Numbered from the stretch's first letter, positions 24,961 through 33,989 are shown. The stretch is 64,000 nucleotides of DNA from DASQEH01 sp038237745 (GCA_038237745.1 JBBRYJ010000009.1:74662-138661), one strand, 5' to 3'. Numbers and translations are program-made. The notes: generated from the letters alone by a model not told the origin.

Positions 24961-25341
24961 TCAGAGCGTGATCGACACGATGAACGCACCGGCGTCGGCG
25001 GCGACCGACCGCGCGACCCTGCGAAGGGTCTCGCAGGCAAGGTTCGCGTCGAACTCACGACCGGGCACCCCGGCGGAGACCACGCCGTCGCTCTCGAGCA
25101 GGACGACCTCGCCGTACTGCCACGCCTGGTGGGCGGCCTGGCGCTGCGGTTCGGGACAGACCGGCATCGGGTACGCCGCGTCGACTGCGAGGAGGTCCAG
25201 TGCCTGCTGCTTGCCGTCGTCCGCTAGGAGCAGACCGGTGACGTGTGGGCTCCCGTAGAGCGGCGAGGTCGCGTGCCAGCTGACGGCCTGTGTCCCTATC
25301 CAGTCGGGCAGGTCGAGAGCATCGGTGACGTCCAGGCTCAT
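24961..25341 (-). CDS. Conserved hypothetical protein in the tatC position
   Basis: The 126-residue protein has no domain I can name. It is acidic to neutral, without membrane segments, and reads as a soluble mixed alpha/beta protein with segments DWIGTQAVSWHATSPLYGSPHVTGLL and CETLRRVARSVAADAGAFIVSITL. It lies between tatA and helY, where tatC is found in M. tuberculosis and many actinobacteria. It is not a TatC relative, because TatC has six membrane helices. Its ATG overlaps (ATGA) the stop of a short open frame upstream that lacks a start codon. Function unknown. Confidence 0.65.
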   Translation of the reverse strand: MSLDVTDALDLPDWIGTQAVSWHATSPLYGSPHVTGLLLADDGKQQALDLLAVDAAYPMPVCPEPQRQAAHQAWQYGEVVLLESDGVVSAGVPGREFDANLACETLRRVARSVAADAGAFIVSITL

Positions 25342-25446
25342 GGCTGTGTGACGGTCAGTCTGAGCTCCTGCTCGTCACACGCCGCGGTGACGTCGTCGAC
25401 GAGCGGTCGGTCAGACCGGCGCAGGGTCGCTGAGGTGCCCGACGCG

Positions 25447-25773
25447 TCAGCGATCCTGCTCGACGTGGGTCGGCGGAAGCGGCTCGGCCGGGGAGACGAT
25501 ATACGCCTCGGTCGTCGGCTGCGACTGCGTCATGGGTTGCTGGGTTATCTGGGGCTGGGCGACCGGTGCTGCGGCGGTAGTGCCGGCAGCCGTTGAGCCG
25601 GTCGCCGCGACATCGTCGTCGTCGTCGTCGTTCATCAGTCCCTTGGTCTCGGACTTGAAGATTCGAAGGGCGCGACCTGTCCCGCGAGCCATGTCAGGGA
25701 GTTTCTTCGCGCCGAACAGCAGCATCAACACAAACACGATGATGATCAGTTCGGGCCAGCCAAGTCCAGCCAT
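25447..25773 (-). CDS. tatA: Sec-independent protein translocase subunit TatA
   Basis: The 108-residue product has the short N-terminal membrane helix (GLGWPELIIIVFVLMLLFGAKKLPDMARGTG), the amphipathic helix with FGAKKLP, and a long Gln/Pro/Thr-rich acidic tail with six consecutive aspartates. TatA multimers form the pore for folded twin-arginine proteins such as the multicopper oxidase encoded at 12953. It follows pafC on the same strand with a 67-base gap. Its usual partner tatC is not in the window. Confidence 0.93.
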   Translation of the reverse strand: MAGLGWPELIIIVFVLMLLFGAKKLPDMARGTGRALRIFKSETKGLMNDDDDDDVAATGSTAAGTTAAAPVAQPQITQQPMTQSQPTTEAYIVSPAEPLPPTHVEQDR

Positions 25774-25840
25774 AATGAGTGCCTCTTCGTCGACGAGTGA
25801 GAGCGTGCTTCGCCATCCTACGCGGTCTCATGGGTGACCG

Positions 25841-26827
25841 TCAGGAAGACGCGTGCTCGACGGGCGCATAGAGCGCCAATGCGTCCGCGGCTCGGCCACT
25901 CACTCGGCGCGCGAGCGTCTCGGGCTCGATGACGGCGGCGCCGCCGCCGAGGCGGAGCACGAGCCGCTCGAGCCACCCCTCCGAGCTGAATCGCAGTGAG
26001 ACGCGCAGCCGACCGCCACCGCTCTCGACGCGCGACTCTACCGGGTAGTAGTCGGCGACCCAGCGCGCCGACGGCTCCAGCTCGAGGATGGCGATCGGGT
26101 CGTCAGCATCCGGCTGGAAAAGGCCGCCGGACAGGTCCGTGCGCTGCGCAGCCAGAGGTGGTCGGGCCTGCGAGTGCAGGAGTGTGACCTCCAGCATCCG
26201 GTCGAGGCGGAACATTCTCACCTCGTCGACGCGATGGCACCAGGCCTCCAGGTAGCCGTGTCCCTCGGAGAAGATCAGCCGCATCGGGTCGATAACACGC
26301 TGCGTCGTCTCGTCCCGGCCTGGGACGTAGTAGGTCAGGTCGAGCTGGCGAGACTCTCTCAACGCATGGTCGACGGTCGCCCTGACCCGGGCGTCGACCG
26401 GGTCGATGTGGACGTCGACGACCGAGGCTCTTCCGGCGACGTCTCCGGCGGCCGCCTCCAACTTGACCAGGGCGCGGTCGACGGCATCGCGCTCATCCGG
26501 GCCGCTCGCCTCGCGCAAGGCCCGCAGAGCCACGATCAGGGCCAGCGCCTCGTGCGGCGCCAGGCGCAGGGGTCGGGGCAGGAAGTCGGCGTTCGCGAGC
26601 CTGACCGTGCGTTCGCCGTCGAGTGCGTCCATGTCGATGTCGATCATGTCGCCCGTCACCGAGTTGGGCAGGCCACAGAACCAGAGCACCTTCAGGTCCT
26701 TGACGATCTGGGCCGGCCCGACACCGAAGTCGTGTGCGACCTTCTCGACCAAGATGCCATCCCTCGCCCGCAGGTACGGCACGAGCGCGAGCATCCGAGC
26801 GACCTGGTCCTGTGCGTTGGCGCTCAC
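25841..26827 (-). CDS. pafC: WYL-domain transcriptional activator PafC
   Basis: PafC forms a heterodimer with PafB that activates the LexA/RecA-independent DNA-damage regulon of actinobacteria. The 328-residue product has an N-terminal winged helix (DQVARMLALVPYLRARDG, VEKVAHDFGVGPAQIVKDLKVLWFCGLP) and a central WYL domain with YLEAWCHRVDEVRMFRLDRM. The start is the GTG that overlaps the pafB stop as GTGA, giving strict coupling with its partner. Longer in-frame starts lie wholly inside pafB and are rejected. Confidence 0.93.
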   Translation of the reverse strand: MSANAQDQVARMLALVPYLRARDGILVEKVAHDFGVGPAQIVKDLKVLWFCGLPNSVTGDMIDIDMDALDGERTVRLANADFLPRPLRLAPHEALALIVALRALREASGPDERDAVDRALVKLEAAAGDVAGRASVVDVHIDPVDARVRATVDHALRESRQLDLTYYVPGRDETTQRVIDPMRLIFSEGHGYLEAWCHRVDEVRMFRLDRMLEVTLLHSQARPPLAAQRTDLSGGLFQPDADDPIAILELEPSARWVADYYPVESRVESGGGRLRVSLRFSSEGWLERLVLRLGGGAAVIEPETLARRVSGRAADALALYAPVEHASS

Positions 26828-27849
26828 CGAGGGGAACCCTGTGCGTCGGCACGCACCGACGCTGAACCCCGTGCCGTGCCACTCACCGACGGCGAGGCTC
26901 CGGCCAAGCTCGACAGCCTCCGGACGACCGACTCCCGCACCTCGGGCGGCTCCATCACGATGACGTCCGGCCCGAACGACAGCAGCTCGTCGGTGAGCGA
27001 CTGGCCACTGCCGTAGGCCACCTCGAGCTCCGTCCATACCTCGTCGACCTGCCGTGACCGCGAGGCTCGGCGTCGCAGCGGGTCAGCCGCGCCGCGACGG
27101 ACTCGGACCGTGGCGGACTCGTGCGGACGAGGCGGCGCGAGAGACTCGGTGAGCCTGCGCAGATCGAGATCGCGAGGTCTCTCGAAGCTGCCCGCAGCGC
27201 CGGTGAACCTGACGTCCCCACTGATGCGTGACAGGCGGAACATTCGTTCGGCGTCCCGGTCGCGGTCGTGTCCCACGACGTACCAGTGACCGTGCCAGGA
27301 CACGATCCCCCACGGCTCGAGGTTCCGCACGACCGGCTCTCCTCGCCCCGAGCGCTGGTGGGCGAACTCCACAGGTCGGCGCTCGGTCACCGCCTCGAAG
27401 ACCATGTCGAAGGCCGGCTCGTCGGTCGCGAGCTGAGGTTCGATGATCGACAGCGCCGACTCGTCCACGTCCACCCCTCCGGCGCGGAGCTTGCGCAGGC
27501 CCTGCGTGGTCGCCGACGCCAGGCTGGCGTGCTGCCACACCCGAGCTGCCAGTCCCACGACCGCCCGCTCGTCGGCCTCCAGGTTGACCTCGGGCAGTTC
27601 GAAGCGGTCGCGCCGGATGCGGTAGCCCACGTCGTCGTCGAAGGCTCTCTCGATGGGGCCAACCTCGATCGGGACACCGAGGATCCTCAGCTCCTCCTTG
27701 TCACGGTCGAACATCCTGTCGAAGGCGTCGTCTCCAAGGTCGCGATACCCCTCGACGGCCTGGCGGATTCGGTCCTTGCCGATGAAGTGACGGGACACGA
27801 GTAGGCAGATCGTGAGGTTCATCAACCGCTCGGACTTCTTCGCCGTCAC
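26824..27849 (-). CDS. pafB: WYL-domain transcriptional activator PafB
   Basis: PafB is the partner of PafC in the mycobacterial-type DNA-damage response. The 341-residue protein begins MTAKKSERLMNLTICLLVSR, continues with a winged helix, and has a WYL domain with EPWGIVSWHGHWYVVGHDRDR and ERMFRLSRI. The GTG start has AGGAGGAAG five bases upstream. The C-terminal tail after RRLSSLAGAS is Ser/Ala-rich and poorly conserved. It lies directly downstream of the FKBP gene with a 33-base gap, inside the proteasome-associated run. Confidence 0.93.
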   Translation of the reverse strand: MTAKKSERLMNLTICLLVSRHFIGKDRIRQAVEGYRDLGDDAFDRMFDRDKEELRILGVPIEVGPIERAFDDDVGYRIRRDRFELPEVNLEADERAVVGLAARVWQHASLASATTQGLRKLRAGGVDVDESALSIIEPQLATDEPAFDMVFEAVTERRPVEFAHQRSGRGEPVVRNLEPWGIVSWHGHWYVVGHDRDRDAERMFRLSRISGDVRFTGAAGSFERPRDLDLRRLTESLAPPRPHESATVRVRRGAADPLRRRASRSRQVDEVWTELEVAYGSGQSLTDELLSFGPDVIVMEPPEVRESVVRRLSSLAGASPSVSGTARGSASVRADAQGSPR

Positions 27850-27882
27850 TCGGCTTCCTCCTGCGCGTGGTGGTGTGGTGTG

Positions 27883-28827
27883 TCAGTACGCCTGCAAGAT
27901 GTCGACGACGAAGATCAGGTCCGAGTTGGGCGGGATCGTCGAGCCCTGCCCCTGTGCCCCGTACCCGTCGGCAGATGGGATGACGAGCACGACCCGCGAC
28001 CCCACGGTTTGTCCGACCAGCCCCTTGTCCCAGCCTGGGATGACGTGGCCGGTCCCGATCTGGACGGGCAGGGTCTGGCCGCGCGAGTACGACTCGTCGA
28101 ACACCGAGCCGTCGGGGTAGATCTGGCCGAGGTAGTTGACCGAGATGGTCTGGCCGCTCTTGACGACCGGCCCCTTGCCTTCGACGATCGGGTAGGCCGC
28201 CAGCTTGTCGACCGACTTGGGTGTCGCGGGGGTCACCTTGAAGCCCGTCGGAACTCCCTTGTGGTCGTACTGAAGCGTGGGGACGGTGGCGGGGGCCGGC
28301 GACTTGGTGCCTGCAACGTCCTTGAGGGGGTTCGACACCGAGCGCACGTCGACGACGAAGACCAGGCTGTCACCCTTATGGATAGAGGTGCCGTTGCCAA
28401 CCGGGTCGTAGCCGTCCTTGGAGGCAACGCCGATGACGACCCGGTCGCCAGCGTGAGCGCCCTCGAGCCCCATGGCGAAGCCTGGAATGACCTGGTTCAA
28501 CGCGAAGGTCGCCGGCTTGCCGGTGTCCCAGGTGCTGTCGAACTGGTTCGCGTCGCTGGCGTTGATGGCGACGTAGTCGACGGTGACGACGCTGTCGGCA
28601 GCAATCGCATCGCCCTTCCCCGGACCCTTGTCCACGATGTCGCCGACGGTGTCGGCGAAGGCCAGCGGAGCCTTGAAGTCAACCGTCGGCGACGCGTTGT
28701 GGGGACCGGACACGCTCACGTCTGCGAGCGTGCCGACGACGGCAGCCGGTGTCGGTGAGTCCTGGCTACCGCATGCGGCCGTCAGCAACGCAAGCGGGAG
28801 GACGAGTCCGGCGACGACACGGCGCAC
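27883..28827 (-). CDS. Lipoprotein with two FKBP-type peptidyl-prolyl isomerase domains
   Basis: A lipobox LTAAC (Cys19 with the start used) follows a short hydrophobic signal, so the protein should be anchored outside the membrane. Two FKBP folds are visible. The first spans about residues 70-170 (VTVDYVAINASDANQFDSTW, VIPGFAMGLEGAHAGDRVVI). The second, complete one ends the protein (VNYLGQIYPDGSVFDESY, HVIPGWDKGLVGQTVGSRVVLVIP, GYGAQG). It assists folding of exported proteins. I prefer the GTG with GAGGTG seven bases upstream; a GTG five codons earlier (28842) is possible. An FKBP gene between pafA and pafB is usual in this locus. Confidence 0.88.
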   Translation of the reverse strand: MRRVVAGLVLPLALLTAACGSQDSPTPAAVVGTLADVSVSGPHNASPTVDFKAPLAFADTVGDIVDKGPGKGDAIAADSVVTVDYVAINASDANQFDSTWDTGKPATFALNQVIPGFAMGLEGAHAGDRVVIGVASKDGYDPVGNGTSIHKGDSLVFVVDVRSVSNPLKDVAGTKSPAPATVPTLQYDHKGVPTGFKVTPATPKSVDKLAAYPIVEGKGPVVKSGQTISVNYLGQIYPDGSVFDESYSRGQTLPVQIGTGHVIPGWDKGLVGQTVGSRVVLVIPSADGYGAQGQGSTIPPNSDLIFVVDILQAY

Positions 28828-28879
28828 GTTGGAACACCTCACGGATCCGGTCTGTAAGCGGGCACGTTCAAGCCTAACG

Positions 28880-30241
28880 TCACATGGACTCGATCAACCG
28901 CTCGACCCGTTCGTCGTGCGACCGGAACGGGTCCTTGCACAGCACGGTGCGCTGAGCTTGGTCGTTGAGCTTGAGATGGACCCAGTCGACGGTGAAGTCG
29001 CGGCGCCGTTCCTGGGCCCGCCGGATGAACTCACCGCGCAGTCGTGCACGGGTCGTCTGAGGGGGCACTGACTTGGCCTCGAAGATCGCCAGATCTGTGC
29101 TCACCCGAGCCACTGCCCCACGCCGCTCGAGCAGGTAGTAGAGCCCACGGGTGCGACGGATGTCGTGGTAGGCGAGGTCGAGCTGCGCCACCCGGGCCGA
29201 CGTCAGCCCAAGGCCATGCTGTGCGCGGTAGCGCTCGATCAGCCGGTACTTGATCACCCAGTCGATCTCCCGCTCCACGAGGCTGAGGTCCTCGGACTCG
29301 ACCGCCTTCAGCCCTCGCTCCCAGAGGTCGAGGGCTGCGTCGATGGCAGGCGTGTGGAGCTCGCGACTGTCGACGAAGTCGCGAGCCTTCGTCAGGTACT
29401 CGGACTGGATGTCGAGAGCCGACGCCTCCCGGCCGTTCGCGAGCCGGACCTTCCTGCGACCGGTCATGTCGTGTGAGATCTCGCGGATGGCGCGGATCGG
29501 GTTCTCCATGGTCATGTCCCGCATGACGATGCCGGCCTCGATCATCCGGAGCACCAGGTCGGTGGAGGCCACCTTCAGCATCGTCGTGGTCTCGCTCATG
29601 TTCGAGTCGCCGACGATGACGTGGAGCCGCCGGAAGCGCTCCGCGTCCGCGTGCGGCTCGTCGCGGGTGTTGATGATGGGTCGTGAGCGCGTGGTGGCGC
29701 TGGACACCCCCTCCCAGATGTGCTCGGCGCGCTGGCTCACGGTGTAGATCGCTCCGCGGGGGGTCTGGAGCACCTTGCCCGCCCCACAGACGATCTGGCG
29801 GCTGACCAGGAACGGGATCAGTACGTCGGCCAGCCGGGCGAACTCGCCGTGCCGACCGACCAGGTAGTTCTCGTGGCAGCCGTAAGAGTTGCCCGCGGAG
29901 TCGGTGTTGTTCTTGAACAGGTACACGTCACCGGCGATACCCTCCTCACGGAGTCGGCGCTCCGCGTCCACGAGGAGGCCCTCGAGAACCCGCTCCCCCG
30001 CCTTGTCGTGAGTCACCAGATCGCTGACCGAGTCGCACTCCGGGGTCGCGTACTCGGGGTGGCTTCCGACGTCGAGGTACAGGCGGGCACCGTTTCGCAG
30101 GAAGACGTTGCTCGACCTGCCCCACGACACCACGCGCCGGAAAAGGTAGCGGGCGACCTCGTCCGGAGACAGCCTGCGGGCACCCTTGAACGTGCACGTG
30201 ACGCCGTACTCGTTCTCGATGCCGAAGATCCGTCGGTCCAC
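28880..30241 (-). CDS. pafA: Pup-protein ligase PafA
   Basis: PafA uses ATP to join the C-terminal glutamate of Pup to substrate lysines. The 453-residue protein shows the glutamine-synthetase-like fold motifs RRIFGIENEYGVTC, FLRNGARLYLDVGSHPEYATPEC, LFKNNTDSAGNSYGCHENYL, RPIINTRDEPHAD and LHVIVGDSNMSETT. The start is a GTG. It follows prcA with an 80-base gap. Dop, its deamidase homologue, lies four genes upstream, and both share the same core motifs. Confidence 0.96.
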   Translation of the reverse strand: MDRRIFGIENEYGVTCTFKGARRLSPDEVARYLFRRVVSWGRSSNVFLRNGARLYLDVGSHPEYATPECDSVSDLVTHDKAGERVLEGLLVDAERRLREEGIAGDVYLFKNNTDSAGNSYGCHENYLVGRHGEFARLADVLIPFLVSRQIVCGAGKVLQTPRGAIYTVSQRAEHIWEGVSSATTRSRPIINTRDEPHADAERFRRLHVIVGDSNMSETTTMLKVASTDLVLRMIEAGIVMRDMTMENPIRAIREISHDMTGRRKVRLANGREASALDIQSEYLTKARDFVDSRELHTPAIDAALDLWERGLKAVESEDLSLVEREIDWVIKYRLIERYRAQHGLGLTSARVAQLDLAYHDIRRTRGLYYLLERRGAVARVSTDLAIFEAKSVPPQTTRARLRGEFIRRAQERRRDFTVDWVHLKLNDQAQRTVLCKDPFRSHDERVERLIESM

Positions 30242-30320
30242 GGTGTCAGCCTAGGTCACGCGTGCGACGCCACCGACGAGCACGAGTCCGGGCCCGGTGC
30301 TCAGCTCCGCCGGGTTGCCG

Positions 30321-31250
30321 TCAGCGGTTCTCGGTTCCAGCGGTGTCGTCCGGCAGGTCACCCACGACGTCACCCGGGTCGTCGTGGCTCGTCGACGTCT
30401 CTTCCGCTGGGGTAGCGGGCTCGACAGCCGCCTCCGCGCTCGTCAGTGCGGTGTCGGTCGCCCCGGACGCCGGTTCGTCACCCGTGGAGGCCTCACGAGG
30501 CGTGTCGACGTGGTCCTCCTCGGGGGCGACCTCCTCCTCGGGGGCGACCAGGTGGGCCCGGGTGAAGAGCTCGCCGAGCCGCTCGCCGGAGATCCGCCGG
30601 AACTTGCGGGGCTGCGAGCGGGTGCGGTCAAGCAGCGCCACCTCGAGCTGCTCGACCGCCAGCGTCCTCGGCTCCGCGTCGTCGTGCCCGAGTGCCCGGA
30701 CCGCCAGCTGGAGTGCCCCGGCGAGGTCGAGGTCGGCCTGGTAGTGGTCGGCGAGGTAGCCGCTGACTTGTTCCGCGAGACCTCCCATGACGGCGTACCC
30801 GTGCTCGTCGGCCACCGACCCGTCGTACGTCAGCCGGTAGATCTGGTCGGCCTCGACCCGGTCGCCGACCTCGGCCACGAAGATCTCGACTTCGTACGGC
30901 TTCTCGCCTCCGGAGGAGAAGATGGTGCCGAGTGTCTGCGCGTAGGCGTTCGCGAGCCCACGCCCGGTGACGTCGCGGCGGTCGTAGGAGTAGCCGCGCA
31001 TGTCTGCGAGCCGGACTCCCGCGATCCGCAGGTTCTCGAACTCGTTGTAGCGACCGACCGCGGCGAAGGCGAGCCGGTCGTAGATCTCGGAGATCTTGTG
31101 CAGCGCCTGCGACTGGTTCTCGGCGACGAAGAGCACGCCGTCCGCGAACTGGACGACGACGACGGAGCGACCGCGGGCGATGCCCTTGCGGGCGAAGTCC
31201 GCCCGGTCCTTCATCAGCTGTTCGGGCGAGACGTAGAACGGCATCGACAT
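30321..31250 (-). CDS. prcA: 20S proteasome alpha subunit
   Basis: The 309-residue product begins MSMPFYVSPEQLMKDRADFARKGIARGRSVV, the classic actinobacterial PrcA N-terminus, and keeps the alpha-subunit core through ALDRTRSQPRKFRRI-like sequence near residue 230. The C-terminal 70 residues are an acidic, Ala/Thr/Glu-rich tail longer than in many species. The alpha rings gate entry to the chamber and bind the C-terminus of the ATPase ring. The start lies 17 bases after the prcB stop. Confidence 0.96.
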   Translation of the reverse strand: MSMPFYVSPEQLMKDRADFARKGIARGRSVVVVQFADGVLFVAENQSQALHKISEIYDRLAFAAVGRYNEFENLRIAGVRLADMRGYSYDRRDVTGRGLANAYAQTLGTIFSSGGEKPYEVEIFVAEVGDRVEADQIYRLTYDGSVADEHGYAVMGGLAEQVSGYLADHYQADLDLAGALQLAVRALGHDDAEPRTLAVEQLEVALLDRTRSQPRKFRRISGERLGELFTRAHLVAPEEEVAPEEDHVDTPREASTGDEPASGATDTALTSAEAAVEPATPAEETSTSHDDPGDVVGDLPDDTAGTENR

Positions 31251-31267
31251 GGGAGGGCTCTCTCGGC

Positions 31268-32107
31268 TCAGGTCAGCGGGGCGGCGGGGCCGTCTGGACG
31301 CTGCATGCGGGCCGCGACGACCTCGTCCGCGATCGCGGCGACCTCGGTGTCGGGAAGGCGGGTGAACCCGTCCTGCGTCACCACCGCGACAACGGGGAAG
31401 ATCCGCCGCGCAAGGTCGGGGCCACCTGTGGCGGAGTCGTCGTCGGCGGCGTCGTACAGGGCCTGGATCAGGGCGGTCACACACTCGCGGCCGGTGAGAT
31501 CGGGACGGTACAGCTTCTTGAGCGAACCCCTCGCGAACAGCGAGCCCGAGCCGACCGAGTGGAACGCCTGCTCCTCGTAGCGACCGCCCGTGACGTCGTA
31601 GGAGAAGATCCGCCCGAGCCCGCTGTGAAGGTCGTACCCGGCGAACAGCGGCACCACCGCCAGGCCCTGCATCGCCATCCCCAGGTTGGCACGGATGAGC
31701 GCCGCCAGCCGGTTGGCCTTGCCGTCGAGGGAGAGTGGCATTCCCTCGATCTTCTCGTAGTGCTCGAGCTCGACCTGGAACAGCCGCACCAGCTCGACCG
31801 CCAGACCGGCGGCTCCCGCGATACCGACGCACGAGAACTCCTCGGCGGGGAAGACCTTCTCGATGTCGCGCTGGGCGATGATGTTGCCCATCGTGGCGCG
31901 CCTGTCCCCGGCCATCACCACACCACCGCTGAACGTGGCGGCGACGATGGTGGTGCCGTGAGGCGACTCGAGCGGTACCGGACCAGTGGGAGGGACGTGC
32001 CTGCCCGGGAGGAGCTCCGGCGCGTTGCTCGCGAGGAAGTCGGCGAACGACGAGTTTCCGTGCGTCATGTACGCCGCCGGGAGGCGGGAGTACGGCATCG
32101 CCGTCAC
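31268..32107 (-). CDS. prcB: 20S proteasome beta subunit (catalytic)
   Basis: PrcB is the threonine protease of the core. The propeptide of 51 residues ends at HG, exposing Thr52 of TTIVAATFSGGVVMAGDRRAT as the nucleophile after self-cleavage. The lysine of GDRRAT-type and later SVGSGSLFARG motifs are conserved. The GTG start overlaps the pup stop (GTGA), ensuring coupling; an ATG three codons in is an alternative. The propeptide length is normal for the family. Confidence 0.96.
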   Translation of the reverse strand: MTAMPYSRLPAAYMTHGNSSFADFLASNAPELLPGRHVPPTGPVPLESPHGTTIVAATFSGGVVMAGDRRATMGNIIAQRDIEKVFPAEEFSCVGIAGAAGLAVELVRLFQVELEHYEKIEGMPLSLDGKANRLAALIRANLGMAMQGLAVVPLFAGYDLHSGLGRIFSYDVTGGRYEEQAFHSVGSGSLFARGSLKKLYRPDLTGRECVTALIQALYDAADDDSATGGPDLARRIFPVVAVVTQDGFTRLPDTEVAAIADEVVAARMQRPDGPAAPLT

Positions 32108-32313
32108 TGGCCGCCCTTCTGCACGAAACCGCGGACGAACTCCTCGGCGTTGGACTCCAGCACCTCGTCGATGTCGTCGAGGATCGCGTCGACGTCGTCG
32201 TCCAGCTTCTCCTTGCGCTCGGTGATGGTGTCGCTGGGAGCCGACTCGAGCGGCTCGTCCTCTTCCGAGCTCTTGCGCGTGGTCTTGTGCTGTTGGCCAC
32301 CCTCGCGTGCCAT
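32104..32313 (-). CDS. pup: Prokaryotic ubiquitin-like protein Pup
   Basis: Pup is the small, largely disordered tag attached to proteins for degradation. The 69-residue sequence has the acidic helix region (EKLDDDVDAILDDIDEVLESNAEEFVRGFVQ) that binds the ATPase coiled coil and ends in Gly-Gly-Gln. The terminal Gln must be deamidated to Glu by Dop before PafA can use it. AGGAGGTG precedes the ATG. It lies directly after dop and overlaps prcB. Confidence 0.97.
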   Translation of the reverse strand: MAREGGQQHKTTRKSSEEDEPLESAPSDTITERKEKLDDDVDAILDDIDEVLESNAEEFVRGFVQKGGQ

Positions 32314-32374
32314 CAGCCACCTCCTGAGTCGTCGCCTGCCTGCACCGGAACCCTACCCGGACCACCCCAGGCAC

Positions 32375-33880
32375 TCACGCGGTGATCGCGGCGAACAGCT
32401 CCTCCGCCGTCCGGCACCGGTCGAGCAGCTCGCCGACGTGCTGACGTGTGCCTCTCGTCGGCTCCATCGTCGGGATGCGCTGGAGTGAGTCGCGACCGGG
32501 CAGGTCGAAGATGACCGAGTCCCAGGACGCGGCGGCGATCTTGTCGGCGTACTGGGCCAGGCATCGACCACGGAAGTAGGCGCGGGTGTCGTCGGGTGGC
32601 TCCGTCACGGCTCGCTTGACCTCTTCGTCGTCGAGCAGCCGGTCGATGGAGCCACGGGCGACCAGCCGCTGGTACAAGCCCTTGTCGGGACGCAGGTCGG
32701 AGTACTGCAGGTCGATGAGGTGGAGCTTGGGGTCGTCCCACTCGAGGCCGTCGCGGTCGCGGTACGACTCGAGCAGGGCCAGCTTCGCCACCCAGTCCAG
32801 CTCGCGCCGACACTCCATCGGGTCGCGGGCCAGCCGGGTGAGCACCGATTCCCAGCGAGCCAGTACGTCGACCGTCTGGTCGTCGGCGTCTGCGCCGTAC
32901 CGGTCCTCGACGTAGTCGCGGGCCATCCCGAGGTAGGCCTCCTGCAGCTCCAGCGCTGTCATCGTGCTGCCGTCCTTGAGCCGGACGAGGTGCCGCAGCG
33001 AGGCGTCGTGGGACACCTCGTGGAGCGCGTTGACGGAGCCTTCCACCGAGAGCTCCGTCGAGACCGCGCGGTCCTCGATCAGCGACAGGACGAGCGAGGT
33101 CATCCCCACCTTGAGGTACGTCGAGACCTCCGCAAGGTTGGCGTCTCCGATGATGACGTGCAGCCGCCGGTACTTGTCGGGGTCGGCGTGCGGCTCGTCG
33201 CGGGTGTTGATGATCGGCCTCTTGAGCGTGGTCTCGAGGCCGACCTCGACCTCGAAGTAGTCGGCACGCTGGCTGATCTGGAAGTCGTGGCTGTGACCGT
33301 CCTGTCCGACCCCGACGCGCCCCGCACCGCAGACGACCTGACGGCTGACGAGGAACGGCGTCAGATGCCTGACGATCTCGGGAAAGGGGGTCTCGCGGCG
33401 CATCAGGTAGTTCTCGTGTGCGCCGTAGGACGCGCCCTTGTTGTCGGTGTTGTTCTTGTACAGAGCAATCGGGTTTTGACCGGGGATCGCGACGGCGCGC
33501 GCAGCGGCGGCCACGATGAGCTCTCCCGCCTTGTCCCACAGGACGACGTCGCGGGGGTTCGTGCACTCGGGGGTGGAGTATTCCGGGTGGGCGTGGTCGA
33601 CGTAGAGCCTCGCCCCGTTGGTGAGAATGAGGTTGGCCAGGCCGACGTCGTCGTCGGTCAGCTGGCTGGGGTCGGCCACGGACCGACTCAGGTCGAAGCC
33701 GCGGGCGTCTCGAAGCGGGCTCTCCTCCTCGAAGTCCCAGCGAGCGCGACGAGAGCGTTCGCTGAGCGAGGCGTAGGAGTTCACGACCTGCGAGGAGGCG
33801 AGCATCGGGTTGGCCGACGGCGTACCCAGTACCGAGATCCCGAACTCCGTCTCGGTGCCCATGATCCGCCGTACCGTCAT
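32375..33880 (-). CDS. dop: Pup deamidase/depupylase Dop
   Basis: Dop converts the C-terminal Gln of Pup to Glu and also removes Pup from tagged proteins. The 501-residue protein starts MTVRRIMGTETEFGISVLGTP and has TNGARLYVDHAHPEYSTPEC, LYKNNTDNKGASYGAHENYL, RPIINTRDEPHADPDKYRR and LHVIIGDANLAEVSTYLKVG. The extra segment after the first motif (the Dop loop, about residues 35-80) distinguishes it from PafA. It is preceded by a long hairpin that separates it from mpa. Confidence 0.96.
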   Translation of the reverse strand: MTVRRIMGTETEFGISVLGTPSANPMLASSQVVNSYASLSERSRRARWDFEEESPLRDARGFDLSRSVADPSQLTDDDVGLANLILTNGARLYVDHAHPEYSTPECTNPRDVVLWDKAGELIVAAAARAVAIPGQNPIALYKNNTDNKGASYGAHENYLMRRETPFPEIVRHLTPFLVSRQVVCGAGRVGVGQDGHSHDFQISQRADYFEVEVGLETTLKRPIINTRDEPHADPDKYRRLHVIIGDANLAEVSTYLKVGMTSLVLSLIEDRAVSTELSVEGSVNALHEVSHDASLRHLVRLKDGSTMTALELQEAYLGMARDYVEDRYGADADDQTVDVLARWESVLTRLARDPMECRRELDWVAKLALLESYRDRDGLEWDDPKLHLIDLQYSDLRPDKGLYQRLVARGSIDRLLDDEEVKRAVTEPPDDTRAYFRGRCLAQYADKIAAASWDSVIFDLPGRDSLQRIPTMEPTRGTRQHVGELLDRCRTAEELFAAITA

Positions 33881-33914
33881 GGTTCAACCCTACGGGCCTG
33901 CCCTCTCCCCCACG

Positions 33915-33989
33915 CCCGACCGAACACCGCTTGTCCCGTGGATCCGACCCTCTGGGACCGGTTTCGCGGGATCCGCGTGTTCGGTCGGG
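33915..33989. terminator. Long hairpin between mpa/ARC and dop
   Basis: CCCGACCGAACAC at 33915-33927 and its exact reverse complement at 33977-33989 bracket 49 bases that can pair further (GTCCC with GGGAC, and two GGATCC copies). It lies 30 bases past the mpa stop and 34 bases before the dop start. It may attenuate or end transcription, or be an RNA-processing site setting ATPase-to-Pup-gene ratios. No U-tract follows. Confidence 0.55.
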
